This document shows, piece after piece, positions 1 through 8,410 of a stretch of 64,000 nt of DNA. The notes beneath the pieces were generated by a model. That model made no database searches and was not told where the DNA came from. It worked only from the letters and a program-made list of their open reading frames with translations. The DNA comes from Nocardia cyriacigeorgica (GTDB lineage: Bacteria; Actinomycetota; Actinomycetes; Mycobacteriales; Mycobacteriaceae): assembly GCF_005863245.1 (NCBI RefSeq), contig NZ_VBUT01000005.1, positions 434,001 to 498,000 on the forward strand, given 5' to 3'. Position numbers and translations under genes: made by a program. Position 1 is the first letter of the stretch. The number at the start of each line of letters is the position of its first letter.

Positions 1-49
1 CGCCGTCGGCTCGAATGCTTGCGGGTCGACATCGTCAAAGCTCCACACT

Positions 50-61
50 TTGGTATACCAA
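50..61. promoter_or_regulatory. Operator-like palindrome, copy 1
   Basis: TTGGTATACCAA is a perfect 12-bp palindrome. Near-identical sites lie at 139-150, just before the deaminase start, and at 1637-1648, upstream of the GntR gene. FCD-type GntR regulators often bind short palindromes with a GTATAC-like core, so this is probably a site for the GntR protein encoded at 947-1606. The assignment to that protein is inference. Confidence 0.55.
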
Positions 62-138
62 CCATGGTTTGGGAGTGAGAAGGTATTTGTCCAACACAGC
101 ACCACAACTGTGGTTACCGACACTCGAGATGGGACCGG

Positions 139-150
139 TTGGTATACCAG
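139..150. promoter_or_regulatory. Operator-like palindrome, copy 2
   Basis: TTGGTATACCAG lies 89 bp downstream of copy 1 and differs from it at one base. It ends about 18 bp before the deaminase ATG at 169, so a protein bound here would block the promoter or the start of transcription. Confidence 0.55.
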
Positions 151-168
151 CATTGGTACCGTGAGGGC

Positions 169-678
169 ATGAGCGAATCAGGCGATGGCTACCGCATCAC
201 CGATCAGGACCGGCACTATCTGCGCCGATGTGTCGACCTGGCCCGCGCCGCGCTGAACGACGGCGACGAGCCGTTCGGATCGATCCTGGTCGACGGCGAA
301 GGCGCGATCCGGTTCGAAGCCCGCAACCGCATCGTCACCGGTGAACCGACCCAGCATCCGGAGTTCGAGATCGCCCGCTGGGCCGGGACCCATCTGACGC
401 CCGGCCAGCGCGCGGCCGCCGTGGTCTACACCTCCGGCGAACACTGCCCGATGTGCAGCGCCGCGCACGCCTGGGCGGGCCTGGGCCGCATCGTGTATGC
501 GGTCGGCTCCGAGCAGCTCGACCGATGGAAACGTGAATGGGGCCTGCCGCCGAGTCCGGTCGCCGCGCTGCCCATCACCGCTGTGGCGCCGTCGGTGCCG
601 GTGGCCGGACCCGAGCCCGCCCTCGAAGCCGACATCAAGGCGTTGCACGCGCAGCTGGCCGCGAGGCTGCTGGGGTGA
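169..678 (+). CDS. Nucleoside/cytidine-type deaminase (zinc-dependent)
   Basis: A 169-aa protein of the CMP/dCMP deaminase fold, the group that includes guanine and tRNA-adenosine deaminases; it would remove an amino group from a free base or nucleoside in the cytosol. The zinc site is visible as H63-P-E65 followed by C93-P-M-C96 (the usual PCxxC has His in place of the first Pro), and all ligands and the catalytic Glu are present. The frame is open upstream to a TTG at 139, but ATG 169, just after GTGAGGG, is the likelier start because 139 lies inside the operator. Shared operators suggest control by the GntR regulator at 947-1606. The substrate cannot be read from the sequence. Confidence 0.8.
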   Translation: MSESGDGYRITDQDRHYLRRCVDLARAALNDGDEPFGSILVDGEGAIRFEARNRIVTGEPTQHPEFEIARWAGTHLTPGQRAAAVVYTSGEHCPMCSAAHAWAGLGRIVYAVGSEQLDRWKREWGLPPSPVAALPITAVAPSVPVAGPEPALEADIKALHAQLAARLLG

Positions 679-946
679 ACGCGGTCCTGCGCGGGTAGCG
701 TCGGCCACCTGCGCACCGGCGCCCTCCACCCATGTATCGCCCCCGCGGTATGAGCCGACTGATCAGCTCATCGTCTCAGGCATCGGTATCCCGCTGTCGT
801 CGGCGGAGTCGGTCCGTTCTGCGGCGCGGAGTAGCAGTCCACCCTGCGGGAATGCCTTGCTGACCGACGTGTGGACGATCCGCACGCTCACCGCGGTGAA
901 GGCTTCCTTCAGCGGTGGCGCGGCCCGGTTGAAATCCGTGGTGTGC

Positions 947-1606
947 TCAGTCCGCGGCGTGTGCTTCGGTGGCGGCGCGTTGGTCGGCGAGGGTGCGGCT
1001 GGTTTGGATATGGGCGGCGGCCAGGGCTTCGGCGCGGGTGAGGTCGCGGTTGGCGATGGCATCGTAGAGCTGCTGGTGTTCGCGGGCCACGGTGATGAGG
1101 TCGTCGTGGCGGCCCAGCAGCCAGCGCAGCCGGCTGCGCAGGGTGGCCTGGAGTTCGCCGAGTAGTTCGTTGCCGGTAAGCCGGATGACGGTTTCGTGGA
1201 AGTCGGCGGCCGCCCGGCGGGCGGTGACGGCATCACCGGAGCGGGCGGCATCCCATTCGGCGTCCAGGTCGCGGCGCAGCTCGTCGAGTCCGGCGCGGGT
1301 GGCGCGTTGCGCGGCGAGGCGGAAGGCCAGCACTTCGAACGCCGACCGCACTTCGATCAGGTCGGCGATATCGGTGGCGCTGAACTGGCGCACCACCGCC
1401 CAGCTGCGCGGGCGCGGGGTCACCAAACCTTCCGCCACCAGCATTTTCAATGCTTCCCGCACGGGCAGCCGGGAGACGCCGAGGTCGGCGGCCAGCTCGC
1501 GTTCGACCAGTTTGGATCCCGGTGCGCGCACGCCGTCGAGGATCTCATCACGCAGGATCCGGGTGACCCGTTCGGATTCGGAGGCGAATCCAGGCGACGC
1601 ACTCAT
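947..1606 (-). CDS. GntR family regulator, FCD subfamily
   Basis: A 219-aa transcription factor. An N-terminal winged helix (about residues 10-75, with the recognition segment GVSRLPVREAL) is followed by an all-helical FCD ligand-binding domain containing the Asp/His residues (FHE, HDD, EHQ and AHIQ regions) that normally bind a metal and a carboxylate effector. ATG 1606 is chosen; a GTG at 1633 in frame is also open. The promoter side carries TTGGTATCCCAG (1637-1648), close to the two palindromes before the deaminase gene, so autoregulation and control of the deaminase are plausible. The two genes converge, with about 270 bp of DNA between them in which no gene was seen. Confidence 0.85.
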   Translation of the reverse strand: MSASPGFASESERVTRILRDEILDGVRAPGSKLVERELAADLGVSRLPVREALKMLVAEGLVTPRPRSWAVVRQFSATDIADLIEVRSAFEVLAFRLAAQRATRAGLDELRRDLDAEWDAARSGDAVTARRAAADFHETVIRLTGNELLGELQATLRSRLRWLLGRHDDLITVAREHQQLYDAIANRDLTRAEALAAAHIQTSRTLADQRAATEAHAAD

Positions 1607-1636
1607 CACCGCATTCTCGCACCCACACCGCACTAT

Positions 1637-1648
1637 TTGGTATCCCAG
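1637..1648. promoter_or_regulatory. Operator-like site, copy 3 (GntR autoregulation)
   Basis: TTGGTATCCCAG matches the site at 139-150 at 11 of 12 positions. It lies about 30 bp upstream of the GntR start at 1606, where an autoregulatory site would be expected. Confidence 0.45.
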
Positions 1649-1662
1649 CTGCGCCGGAGGCC

Positions 1663-3375
1663 TCAGAGCCCTGGGCGGCCGAGCTGTTGGAGGCGGGCTT
1701 CGTCGAGGTCGAGCATGTGCTGGCAGCGGGCCAGCGCCTTGGCGCCGAAGCGTTCGCGGTCGCGAGCGCGCAGCAGCGCCGCCCGCTGCGCGGCCAGGAC
1801 CTGTAATCGCAGCTGCCGGTACTGTTCGCGCGGGTCGGGGCCCTCCGCCGGCAGATCCCGCTGCGCGGCCGACCCCTTGCGGACGGTGTCGTCACGGACC
1901 ATTCCGACCAGGGTCGGTGGGAACGGGTTGCCGTCGGCGTCGGCCAGACCGGGGGTGTCGAGAACTCCTTCGGCGGCCTGTGACAGTAGCGTCCGCAGCT
2001 CGGCGACGTCCTCGTGCAGCCGGACGGGATCATCGCCGGGCACCCGCACGACGCGGATCACCGTCGGCAGGCTCAGTCCCTGCACCAGCAGTGTGGTGAT
2101 CGCGACGACGAAGGCGATCAGGACCAGTTCCGAGCGCATCGGTGTCTCGGCGGGCAGGGTTTGCGCGGCCGCGACGGTGACCGCGCCACGCATCCCGGAC
2201 CAGGCCAGGACCACGCCGCCGCGAGCGCCGACGGTTTCGGTGAGCCGGAATTCGACGGTGGCCGAGACCTTGCCGAGGCGGCGCAGCATCAACCGGAGGC
2301 GTTTGCTGTCGGGCGGCAGGTCGGTGTCGGCGATGCGTGCGCTGATCTGTTCGAGGCGGGGTTTGGCTTCGGCGGCGCGGCGCTGGTCCAGGCGCAGGAA
2401 CGCCACCAGCGGGACGATGAACACCGCGCGGATCACCATCACCACCAGCGCGGCGAGCAGGCCGATGCCGAATGCTTGGGCGGCGCTGAGCTCTTCGCCG
2501 CGCACATCGTCGATCAACCCGGACAGGCTCAGGCCCATGAGCAGAAAGATCGCGCTTTCCAGCAGGAAGGCGACGGTGCGCCAGTTGGTGGCATCGACCA
2601 GGCGGTCCCGGGCGCCGAGATGGCGGGGGCTCAGATGCCCGCTCACCAGACCGGCGACCACGACCGCCAGCACACCCGAACCATGGAATTCCTCGGCGGG
2701 CAGGTAGGCCAGGAACGGGATCACGAACGACACCGCGGTGGTGGCGACGGGGTCGTCGAGCATGGCCCGCGCCCGCACCCCGAGCCACCCGACCACCAGC
2801 CCGGCGAGCACCGCGACCACGACCGCCACCGCGAAATCGCCGAGCACCTGCCACAGCGACACCGTCGCCGCCAACGCGGCCACCGCCGAACGCAGCAGCA
2901 CCAGCGCGGTCGCGTCGTTGACCAGCCCCTCCCCCTCCAGCATGGTCAGCAACCGCGACGGCAGCCCGAGCCGTTTACCGACCGCGGTCGCCGCGATCGG
3001 GTCGGTCGGGCTGATCACCGCGCCCAGGGCGAAGGCGGCGGGCCAGCCGATCTCGGGCAGCAGCTGATGAAACAGCCAGCCCATGCCGAGGGTGGTGACC
3101 ACAACCAGCAGTACCGCGAGCCCGGTGATCGGTTTGAGGTTGCGCCGGAAATCGACCGCGGGCATGTTCACCGCCGCCGAATACAGCAGCGGCGGCAGTA
3201 CGACGGTGAGGATGAGTTCGGGGTCGACCTGCGGATGCGGGATTCCCGGCACGAAACTGAGCGCGATGCCGACCACGGCCAGGCTCAGCGGAGCGGCCAC
3301 GCCGAGGGTGTCGGAGAACGCCGCGACCACCACGATGGCGATGATGCCGACGACCACGACCAGGGTGATTTCCAC
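1663..3375 (-). CDS. Na+/H+ antiporter, CPA1 (NhaP) family
   Basis: A 570-aa integral membrane cation/proton exchanger. About twelve hydrophobic segments fill residues 1-400, and the ion-binding signature EGEGLVNDATALV, with its Asn-Asp pair, lies near residue 150. A hydrophilic cytoplasmic tail of about 150 residues follows. The length is normal for bacterial CPA1 exchangers of this type. The start is GTG 3375, preceded by a strong GAGGAGG site. It diverges from the GH3 glycosidase gene. The first 20 codons closely resemble the fragment at 18852-18953, so a second copy once existed nearby. Confidence 0.9.
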   Translation of the reverse strand: MEITLVVVVGIIAIVVVAAFSDTLGVAAPLSLAVVGIALSFVPGIPHPQVDPELILTVVLPPLLYSAAVNMPAVDFRRNLKPITGLAVLLVVVTTLGMGWLFHQLLPEIGWPAAFALGAVISPTDPIAATAVGKRLGLPSRLLTMLEGEGLVNDATALVLLRSAVAALAATVSLWQVLGDFAVAVVVAVLAGLVVGWLGVRARAMLDDPVATTAVSFVIPFLAYLPAEEFHGSGVLAVVVAGLVSGHLSPRHLGARDRLVDATNWRTVAFLLESAIFLLMGLSLSGLIDDVRGEELSAAQAFGIGLLAALVVMVIRAVFIVPLVAFLRLDQRRAAEAKPRLEQISARIADTDLPPDSKRLRLMLRRLGKVSATVEFRLTETVGARGGVVLAWSGMRGAVTVAAAQTLPAETPMRSELVLIAFVVAITTLLVQGLSLPTVIRVVRVPGDDPVRLHEDVAELRTLLSQAAEGVLDTPGLADADGNPFPPTLVGMVRDDTVRKGSAAQRDLPAEGPDPREQYRQLRLQVLAAQRAALLRARDRERFGAKALARCQHMLDLDEARLQQLGRPGL

Positions 3376-3490
3376 GAACCCTCCTCAGCGCTGACGGCGT
3401 GTCCCGGTAGCACCGTACGACGGAGGCGGCGGCCGTGATTCGATGTCGGTACAGCGTTTCCCTGCCCGCGGCGACCGATCGGAGCTGACG

Positions 3491-5728
3491 ATGACGGCAA
3501 CTACCGGTATCAGCGACCTGTCCCTGGCCGAGAAGGCCGCGCTCGGCAGCGGCGCGGATTTCTGGACCACCAAGGCGGTCGGTCCGGTGCCGTCGATCCT
3601 GCTGACCGACGGCCCGCACGGGGTGCGCAGGCAGACCGGCGCGACCGACCACCTGGGCCTGGCCGCCAGCAGGCCCGCGACCTGCTTCCCGCCCGCAGTC
3701 GGGCTCGGGCAGAGCTGGGATGTGGATCTGGTGCGCCGGGTCGGCGAAGCGCTGGGCCGCGAGGCGCGCGCCCTAGGGGTGGATGTGCTGCTCGGCCCGG
3801 GCATCAACATCAAACGAGATCCGCGCTGCGGCCGCGTGTTCGAGTACTACTCCGAGGATCCGCTGCTCACCGGCGTGCTGGGTGCGGCATGGGTGCAGGG
3901 CGTGCAGAGCCAAGGCGTGGGCGCCTCGCTCAAGCATTTCGCGGTCAACAATGCCGAACACGATCGGATGCGGTCGAGTTCGGATGTGGATGCGCGGCCG
4001 TTGCGGGAGATCTATCTGCGGGCCTTCGCCCATATCGTGCGCACCGCGCGGCCGTGGACGGTGATGTGTTCCTACAACCGGATCAACGGCGTCTACGCCG
4101 CGCAGAACCGGTGGCTGCTCACCGAACTGCTGCGCGGGGAATGGGGTTTCGACGGGCTGGTGGTCAGCGATTGGGGCGCGGTATCGGACCGGGTCGCCTC
4201 GGTCGCCGCCGGCCTGGATCTCCAGATGCCCGGCGGTGCTGGTGACGCCGACGCACAGGTCGTGGCGGCGGTCGAATCCGGTGCGCTCGACGCCGCGGCG
4301 GTCGACCGGGCCGCGCAGAAAATGGCCGAGCTGGCGGCGAAGGTCGTCACCGGGCGGGCGGCTGCCCCGCAGGCACCGGATCCGGACGCCCATCATCGGC
4401 TGGCGCGTGAGGTCGCCGCGCGCTGTGTGGTGTTGTTGCGCAATGACGGCGACCTGCTGCCGTTGCGGGCCGGGCAGTCGCTGGCGGTGATCGGCGAGTT
4501 CGCGCAGACCCCGCGCTATCAGGGCGGCGGCAGTTCGCATGTGAATCCGACCCGCCTGGATGTGCCGGTCGAGGAGATCCGGGCCGCGGCCGAACCCGGG
4601 CAGGTGCGCTATGCGCGCGGTTTCCGCACCGACTCCACGACATCCGATCCGGTGCTGGTGGAGGAAGCGGTCGCCGCGGCGCGTGCGGCCGAGGTGGCGG
4701 TGGTGTTCCTCGGGCTGGGCGCGGGCCAGGAATCGGAGGGTTTCGACCGCGACGATATCGAGATTCCCGCCGACCAGCTCGCACTGCTGGCCGAGATCGT
4801 GGCCGTACAGCCGAAGACAGTGGTGGTGCTCTCCCACGGTGGTGTGCTGCGGTTGGCGCCGGTGGTCGATCCCGCACCGGCCATCGTCGACGGCGCCCTG
4901 CTCGGTCAGGCCGGTGGCGGCGCGCTGGCGGATGTGCTGTTCGGGCGGGTCAATCCCTCGGGCCGGCTCACCGAAACGGTGCCGCTGCGGCTTCAGGACG
5001 TGCCCGCCTACCTCAACTTCCCCGGCGAGAACTCCCATATCCGTTACGGCGAAGGCATTTTCGTCGGCTACCGCTGGTATGACGCCCGCGAGATGGCGGT
5101 GAGTTTCCCGTTCGGGCACGGCCTGTCCTACACCAGCTTCGGCTACTCGGATCTGTCGGTGGCGGCGAACGCGGACGGGCTCACCGTGGGCGTCACCGTC
5201 ACCAATACCGGTGACCGCCGCGGCCGCGAGGTCGTGCAGATCTACACCGCGCTGCCCGAGTCCGCGATCACGCGTCCACCGCGCGAGCTGAAGGGGCATG
5301 CGGTCACCGATGAGCTGGAACCCGGTGCGAGCCACAGGGTTTCGATACCGATCGAGCGTGAGGCGCTGGCCTACTGGGAGACCCGCACCGGAGCGTGGGT
5401 CGCCGAAGGCGGCACCTACCGGGTGATGGCCGGCGCGTCCAGCCGCGACATCCGCGCCACCGTCGACGTCGAGGTGGCAGGCGACGAGCTGCGCCTGCCG
5501 ATCACCCGCCAGTCCACTCTCGGGGAGGTACTGGCGAACCCGGCCGCGGCGGCCGTGCTGTCACAGATGTTCGCGACGATGACCGGCGGCAGTGACGGCG
5601 ACGGCCAAGCCCTCGGCGTCGACATGATGCGCATGCTGGCTTCCATTCCGCTGGATCGGCTCACCGGATTCGGCATGCCGGCCGCCGACCTCGACGCCCT
5701 GCTGTCGGCGGTCGACGACCACCGCTGA
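3491..5728 (+). CDS. GH3 family beta-glucosidase
   Basis: A 745-aa glycoside hydrolase family 3 enzyme expected to release glucose or a related sugar from beta-linked oligosaccharides or glycosides. Order of domains: N-terminal TIM barrel with K148-H149-F and the nucleophile Asp227 in VSDWGAV; alpha/beta sandwich domain (about 300-550) ending at NFPGENSHIRYGEGIFVGYR; C-terminal fibronectin-III-like domain (about 580-680); and an extra tail of about 60 residues. No signal peptide is seen, so it is probably cytoplasmic. ATG 3491 has GGAG six bases upstream and is preferred to the longer frame from 3443. Confidence 0.9.
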   Translation: MTATTGISDLSLAEKAALGSGADFWTTKAVGPVPSILLTDGPHGVRRQTGATDHLGLAASRPATCFPPAVGLGQSWDVDLVRRVGEALGREARALGVDVLLGPGINIKRDPRCGRVFEYYSEDPLLTGVLGAAWVQGVQSQGVGASLKHFAVNNAEHDRMRSSSDVDARPLREIYLRAFAHIVRTARPWTVMCSYNRINGVYAAQNRWLLTELLRGEWGFDGLVVSDWGAVSDRVASVAAGLDLQMPGGAGDADAQVVAAVESGALDAAAVDRAAQKMAELAAKVVTGRAAAPQAPDPDAHHRLAREVAARCVVLLRNDGDLLPLRAGQSLAVIGEFAQTPRYQGGGSSHVNPTRLDVPVEEIRAAAEPGQVRYARGFRTDSTTSDPVLVEEAVAAARAAEVAVVFLGLGAGQESEGFDRDDIEIPADQLALLAEIVAVQPKTVVVLSHGGVLRLAPVVDPAPAIVDGALLGQAGGGALADVLFGRVNPSGRLTETVPLRLQDVPAYLNFPGENSHIRYGEGIFVGYRWYDAREMAVSFPFGHGLSYTSFGYSDLSVAANADGLTVGVTVTNTGDRRGREVVQIYTALPESAITRPPRELKGHAVTDELEPGASHRVSIPIEREALAYWETRTGAWVAEGGTYRVMAGASSRDIRATVDVEVAGDELRLPITRQSTLGEVLANPAAAAVLSQMFATMTGGSDGDGQALGVDMMRMLASIPLDRLTGFGMPAADLDALLSAVDDHR

Positions 5729-5841
5729 CCGGGAGCCACGTTCGCGCGACCCCCGGTCGGTCGAGGAGCACCGTCCAGGCGCCCGAGATGGACTGTGCAG
5801 CAGTCGATCCTGCCGCACTGGCCGGCGCAGGCGGTGGTCGG

Positions 5842-6537
5842 CTATCGCCGCGCGGCGACGACGAACATCGGCACCGCGACGAAGATCCGATTCGTGCGGG
5901 CACGCTGGGCTTGCTCTGCGAGCCAGCTCTGCTCGTCGGTGATGCGGCGCAGCAGGGCGAGCGCGGTGTCGTCGGTGAACACGCTGGTACGCACTTCGAC
6001 GACCGGGTTGCTGAATCCGGCGTCGAGTAGCAGGTTGCGGTAACGGCGGGCGATACGCGGCGACGGGAGTGCGTCCGCCTTGGCATGGACCAGCCGTCGG
6101 GTGGTCTCCGGATCGTCGGAGTCGATGACGATGGTGTCCCAGTCCTGGCCGAGCAGCACGGCCCGGCCGCCCGGCGCGAGCACCCGGCGGGCCTCGGTCA
6201 CGGCTCGCACCGGATCGGCGAGGGTGTGCAACACCTTGTCCGCGCGGTAGCCGGCCACCGACCCGGTCTGCAACGGCAGCTCGCAGGCATCGCCGACGTG
6301 GAACTCACCGGCGGGCCAGCGCTGCCGGGCCACCGCGATCATCTCGGGGTCGTGGTCGACGCCGACGGCGCGGGCTGCGCGCTCGGCCAGTTCGGCGACC
6401 GCGCGGCCGCCGCCGCAACCGACGTCGACCACGGTCCGGCCGGTGAGGTCGCCGAGCATCTCGTAGGAACGCGTGCGTAGCTCGACGGACAGCGGCTGTG
6501 CGTCGATGGCGTCTAGGACAGCAAGCAGAGTGGACAT
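5842..6537 (-). CDS. SAM-dependent methyltransferase, MerR-paired
   Basis: A 231-aa class I methyltransferase. Motif I is VVDVGCGGGRAV, followed by an acidic motif II (GVDHDPEM) and the post-motif LAPGGRAVLLGQDWD, as in UbiE/COQ5-like enzymes acting on small molecules. It diverges from a MerR regulator with only 28 bp between the start codons. ATG 6537 is chosen because a MerR-type promoter (TTGACT at 6575-6570, a 19-bp spacer holding the dyad, AACGAT at 6550-6545) would start transcription almost exactly there, giving a leaderless message. ATGs at 6546 and 6567 are also in frame. The substrate is unknown. Confidence 0.8.
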   Translation of the reverse strand: MSTLLAVLDAIDAQPLSVELRTRSYEMLGDLTGRTVVDVGCGGGRAVAELAERAARAVGVDHDPEMIAVARQRWPAGEFHVGDACELPLQTGSVAGYRADKVLHTLADPVRAVTEARRVLAPGGRAVLLGQDWDTIVIDSDDPETTRRLVHAKADALPSPRIARRYRNLLLDAGFSNPVVEVRTSVFTDDTALALLRRITDEQSWLAEQAQRARTNRIFVAVPMFVVAARR

Positions 6538-6575
6538 GTCTGCCATCGTTCGACTTAATGTCGACATGAAGTCAA
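6531..6575. promoter_or_regulatory. Divergent MerR-type promoter with dyad operator
   Basis: The near-perfect palindrome ACTTAATGTCGACATGAAGT (6553-6572) sits between two opposed promoters. Rightward: TGGACA (6531-6536), 19-bp spacer, TAATGT (6556-6561), then the MerR ATG at 6566. Leftward: TTGACT (6575-6570), 19-bp spacer, AACGAT (6550-6545), then ATG 6537. Long 19-bp spacers with a central dyad are characteristic of MerR-controlled promoters. Both messages would be leaderless or nearly so. Confidence 0.6.
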
Positions 6576-6976
6576 GTGCGCTGACGATCGGCCAGGTGGC
6601 CGACCACTTCGGCTTGCCGGCACACGTCCTGCGGCACTGGGAGTCGGTCGGCCTGCTGCACCCCACCCGCGTCGCAGGCGACCGCCGCCGCTACACCCCT
6701 GACGACCTCGTCCGGGTGGCGTCGATCGTGATCGCGAAGCAGGCGGGCCTGCCGCTGAAGGACATCGGGACGTTTCTCGCCGCTGGCGACCCGGCCGCCC
6801 GCAAGGAGGTGCTGCACCGCAACCATCGCACCCTGCAGGCCAGGATGGCGGCGCTGCGCGCGGCGCTGGATCTGCTCGAAGCCGGCCTGAACTGCTCACA
6901 CGAGGACATCACGACCTGCCCGAACTACCGCGCCCACCTCGCGCGGGTGAGCCCGCAGGGGCCGCCGAGCGAGTGA
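6566..6976 (+). CDS. MerR family transcriptional regulator
   Basis: A 136-aa protein. The N-terminal winged helix (TIGQVADHFGLPAHVLRHWE) and wing (DRRRYTPDDL) are typical of MerR proteins; a dimerisation coiled coil follows (about 75-115), then a short Cys-containing tail (LNCSHEDITTCPNYRAH) that may hold a metal or redox sensor. The ATG at 6566 lies inside the palindrome that is presumably its own operator. The divergent methyltransferase is the obvious target. Confidence 0.85.
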   Translation: MKSSALTIGQVADHFGLPAHVLRHWESVGLLHPTRVAGDRRRYTPDDLVRVASIVIAKQAGLPLKDIGTFLAAGDPAARKEVLHRNHRTLQARMAALRAALDLLEAGLNCSHEDITTCPNYRAHLARVSPQGPPSE

Positions 6977-7036
6977 TCTGCGTTCCGGTAGCCGGGTCTG
7001 TCCCGGTCTGCTGGTTCGAGGCCGAGCTCGGATCGC

Positions 7037-7288
7037 TCACTCGTCCAGCCGGATCCGAATGCCCGCCATGCGTTCGGTGCCCCCGCGCAGCCTGCTGCCC
7101 AGCAGCCCGGCCCGAGCGACCAGACCGTACTTGCGCTTCATCAAATCGATGAAGTGCGCACTGGCGTGCGGCGCCAGCACCTCGGCGAATCCGGGCACCG
7201 AGGCGCCGAGCGGTGTGCCGCGCCAGTCGCAGGAAGCGAGCATCACCCGGCCGTCGTTGCGGATGCGCTTCACCTTGCCGGCGTTATA
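7037..7288 (-). pseudogene. PPOX-class F420-dependent oxidoreductase, 5'-truncated remnant
   Basis: The last 83 codons of a split-barrel PPOX/F420-type oxidoreductase remain in frame, beginning at NAGKVKRIRNDGRV and ending at the natural C-terminus. The GKVKRIRND segment normally lies about 35-45 residues from the start in this family; everything before it is gone, and the upstream frame here belongs to the overlapping MarR gene. No start codon with a ribosome-binding site is present. This is most likely a deletion remnant fused to the 3' end of the MarR gene. Confidence 0.7.
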
Positions 7289-7773
7289 CCGGCGGCGCCG
7301 GCCGCGGTGGCGAGGTGGGCGTTGATGCGTCCGAGCAGTGCGAACAGCTGGGCGCGTTCGTCGCGGTCGAGCGGGGTCATGATGTGTTCGTTGACCTCGT
7401 CGAGGACGCGGTCGAGTTCGGCGAGGCGGCGGCGGCCGGGTTCGGTGATGGTGATGACATTGCGGCGTTTGTCGGCCGGGTCGGGGGCGCGGCGCAACCA
7501 TCCGCCGTCTTCGAGGTCGTTGAGTACCGCGACGAGATCGCTTTTGTAGACGCTGGATCGCTGCGACAGCGCCGCCTGGCTGGCCGGCCCGAATTCGGCG
7601 AGCGCGGCCAGGACCACGAAGTGGTCTTTGCGGGCTCCGGCGGCGCGCAACGCCTCGCGTGACAGGCGCGTCATCTGGGCCGCTGTCATCGAGGTCAGGC
7701 GTGAGAGCTGTTTCTTCAGCCGCGCCGGAGTGGCTTCGCCGTGGTCGAAGCGCATCTCCTCATCGGTGTTCAT
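7270..7773 (-). CDS. MarR family transcriptional regulator
   Basis: A 167-aa winged-helix repressor. The recognition region is ASQAALSQRSSVYKSDLVAVLNDL, followed by the wing (DPADKRRNVITITEPG) and a C-terminal dimerisation helix. ATG 7773 is used; ATG at residue 7 is an alternative. The last codons run into the PPOX remnant, so its original C-terminus may have been altered by the same deletion. It diverges from a SnoaL-like gene, and two palindromes in the intergenic DNA are its likely operators. Confidence 0.85.
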   Translation of the reverse strand: MNTDEEMRFDHGEATPARLKKQLSRLTSMTAAQMTRLSREALRAAGARKDHFVVLAALAEFGPASQAALSQRSSVYKSDLVAVLNDLEDGGWLRRAPDPADKRRNVITITEPGRRRLAELDRVLDEVNEHIMTPLDRDERAQLFALLGRINAHLATAAGAAGITPAR

Positions 7774-7792
7774 GAGAAGAGCCTACCGCTTG

Positions 7793-7841
7793 CGTTAGTG
7801 CCACTAACGATCTACATTCGTTTATGGCACTAACGTTAGTG
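7793..7841. promoter_or_regulatory. Two MarR-type operators
   Basis: Site 1 (7793-7809) is CGTTAGTG-C-CACTAACG, a perfect inverted repeat with one central base. Site 2 (7828-7841) is CACTAACGTTAGTG, a perfect 14-bp palindrome built from the same half-site in the opposite order. They fill the DNA between the MarR start (7773) and the SnoaL-like start (7868), so one protein could repress both promoters. Confidence 0.75.
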
Positions 7842-7867
7842 TCACGAACAGATTGTAGGAGTTCTCC

Positions 7868-8299
7868 ATGACCACCACCGATGTCCTGATCCGCGAGCTC
7901 GCCGACCGCGCGGAACTGGCCGATCTCGTTGCCCGCCACAGCCTGTGGGTCGACGAGGGCGCCACCGACACCGACCGCCTCTTCACCGACGATGTCGTGG
8001 TGAACTCCCCGCGCGGACAAGCCCACGGCATCGCCGCCCTCGAAGCCCTCGTGCGCAGCGGCCACGACACTTATGCCCGCACCCTGCACAACAAGTCCAA
8101 CCTCGTCATCGACATCGACGGTGACACCGCGACCGTGCGCGCCCACGACCTCGCGGTCTTCGTCATCGACGACAGCACCGAAGCCGTCGCCGCGGGCATC
8201 CACCGCTACCGGGCCCGCCGCACCCCGGCAGGCTGGCGATTCGACGCACTCGACGTCCTCCCGGTCGCACTGACCGAAGCGCTGTCCCGGGCCCGGTAA
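7868..8299 (+). CDS. SnoaL-like / NTF2-fold protein
   Basis: A 143-aa protein with the NTF2-like pattern: an N-terminal helix with RAELADLVARHSLWVDEG, an FTDDVVVNSPRG strand-turn, and later beta strands (ARTLHNKSNLVIDIDGDTATVRA; YRARRTPAGWRFDALDV). Such proteins are small cone-shaped enzymes (isomerases, cyclases, dehydratases) or binding proteins for hydrophobic ligands. The start is preceded by GTAGGAG. It is divergent from, and probably repressed by, the adjacent MarR protein. The substrate is not predictable. Confidence 0.75.
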   Translation: MTTTDVLIRELADRAELADLVARHSLWVDEGATDTDRLFTDDVVVNSPRGQAHGIAALEALVRSGHDTYARTLHNKSNLVIDIDGDTATVRAHDLAVFVIDDSTEAVAAGIHRYRARRTPAGWRFDALDVLPVALTEALSRAR

Positions 8300-8410
8300 T
8301 CCGCCTGCTGGCCGAATATCTCGATTTTGTGGCCGCCAGTCGTTGCTGTCAGCGTCGCGCACCGCTCTACGCTCGACCAACAGGTCAACGGTGATGGAGG
8401 ACACAGGCAG

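Noticed and set aside
1196..2707. Long open frame on the plus strand antisense to the GntR and antiporter genes
   Set aside because: High GC keeps antisense frames open. Its composition (Arg, Ser, Ala runs) is not protein-like, and both minus-strand genes have clear family motifs.
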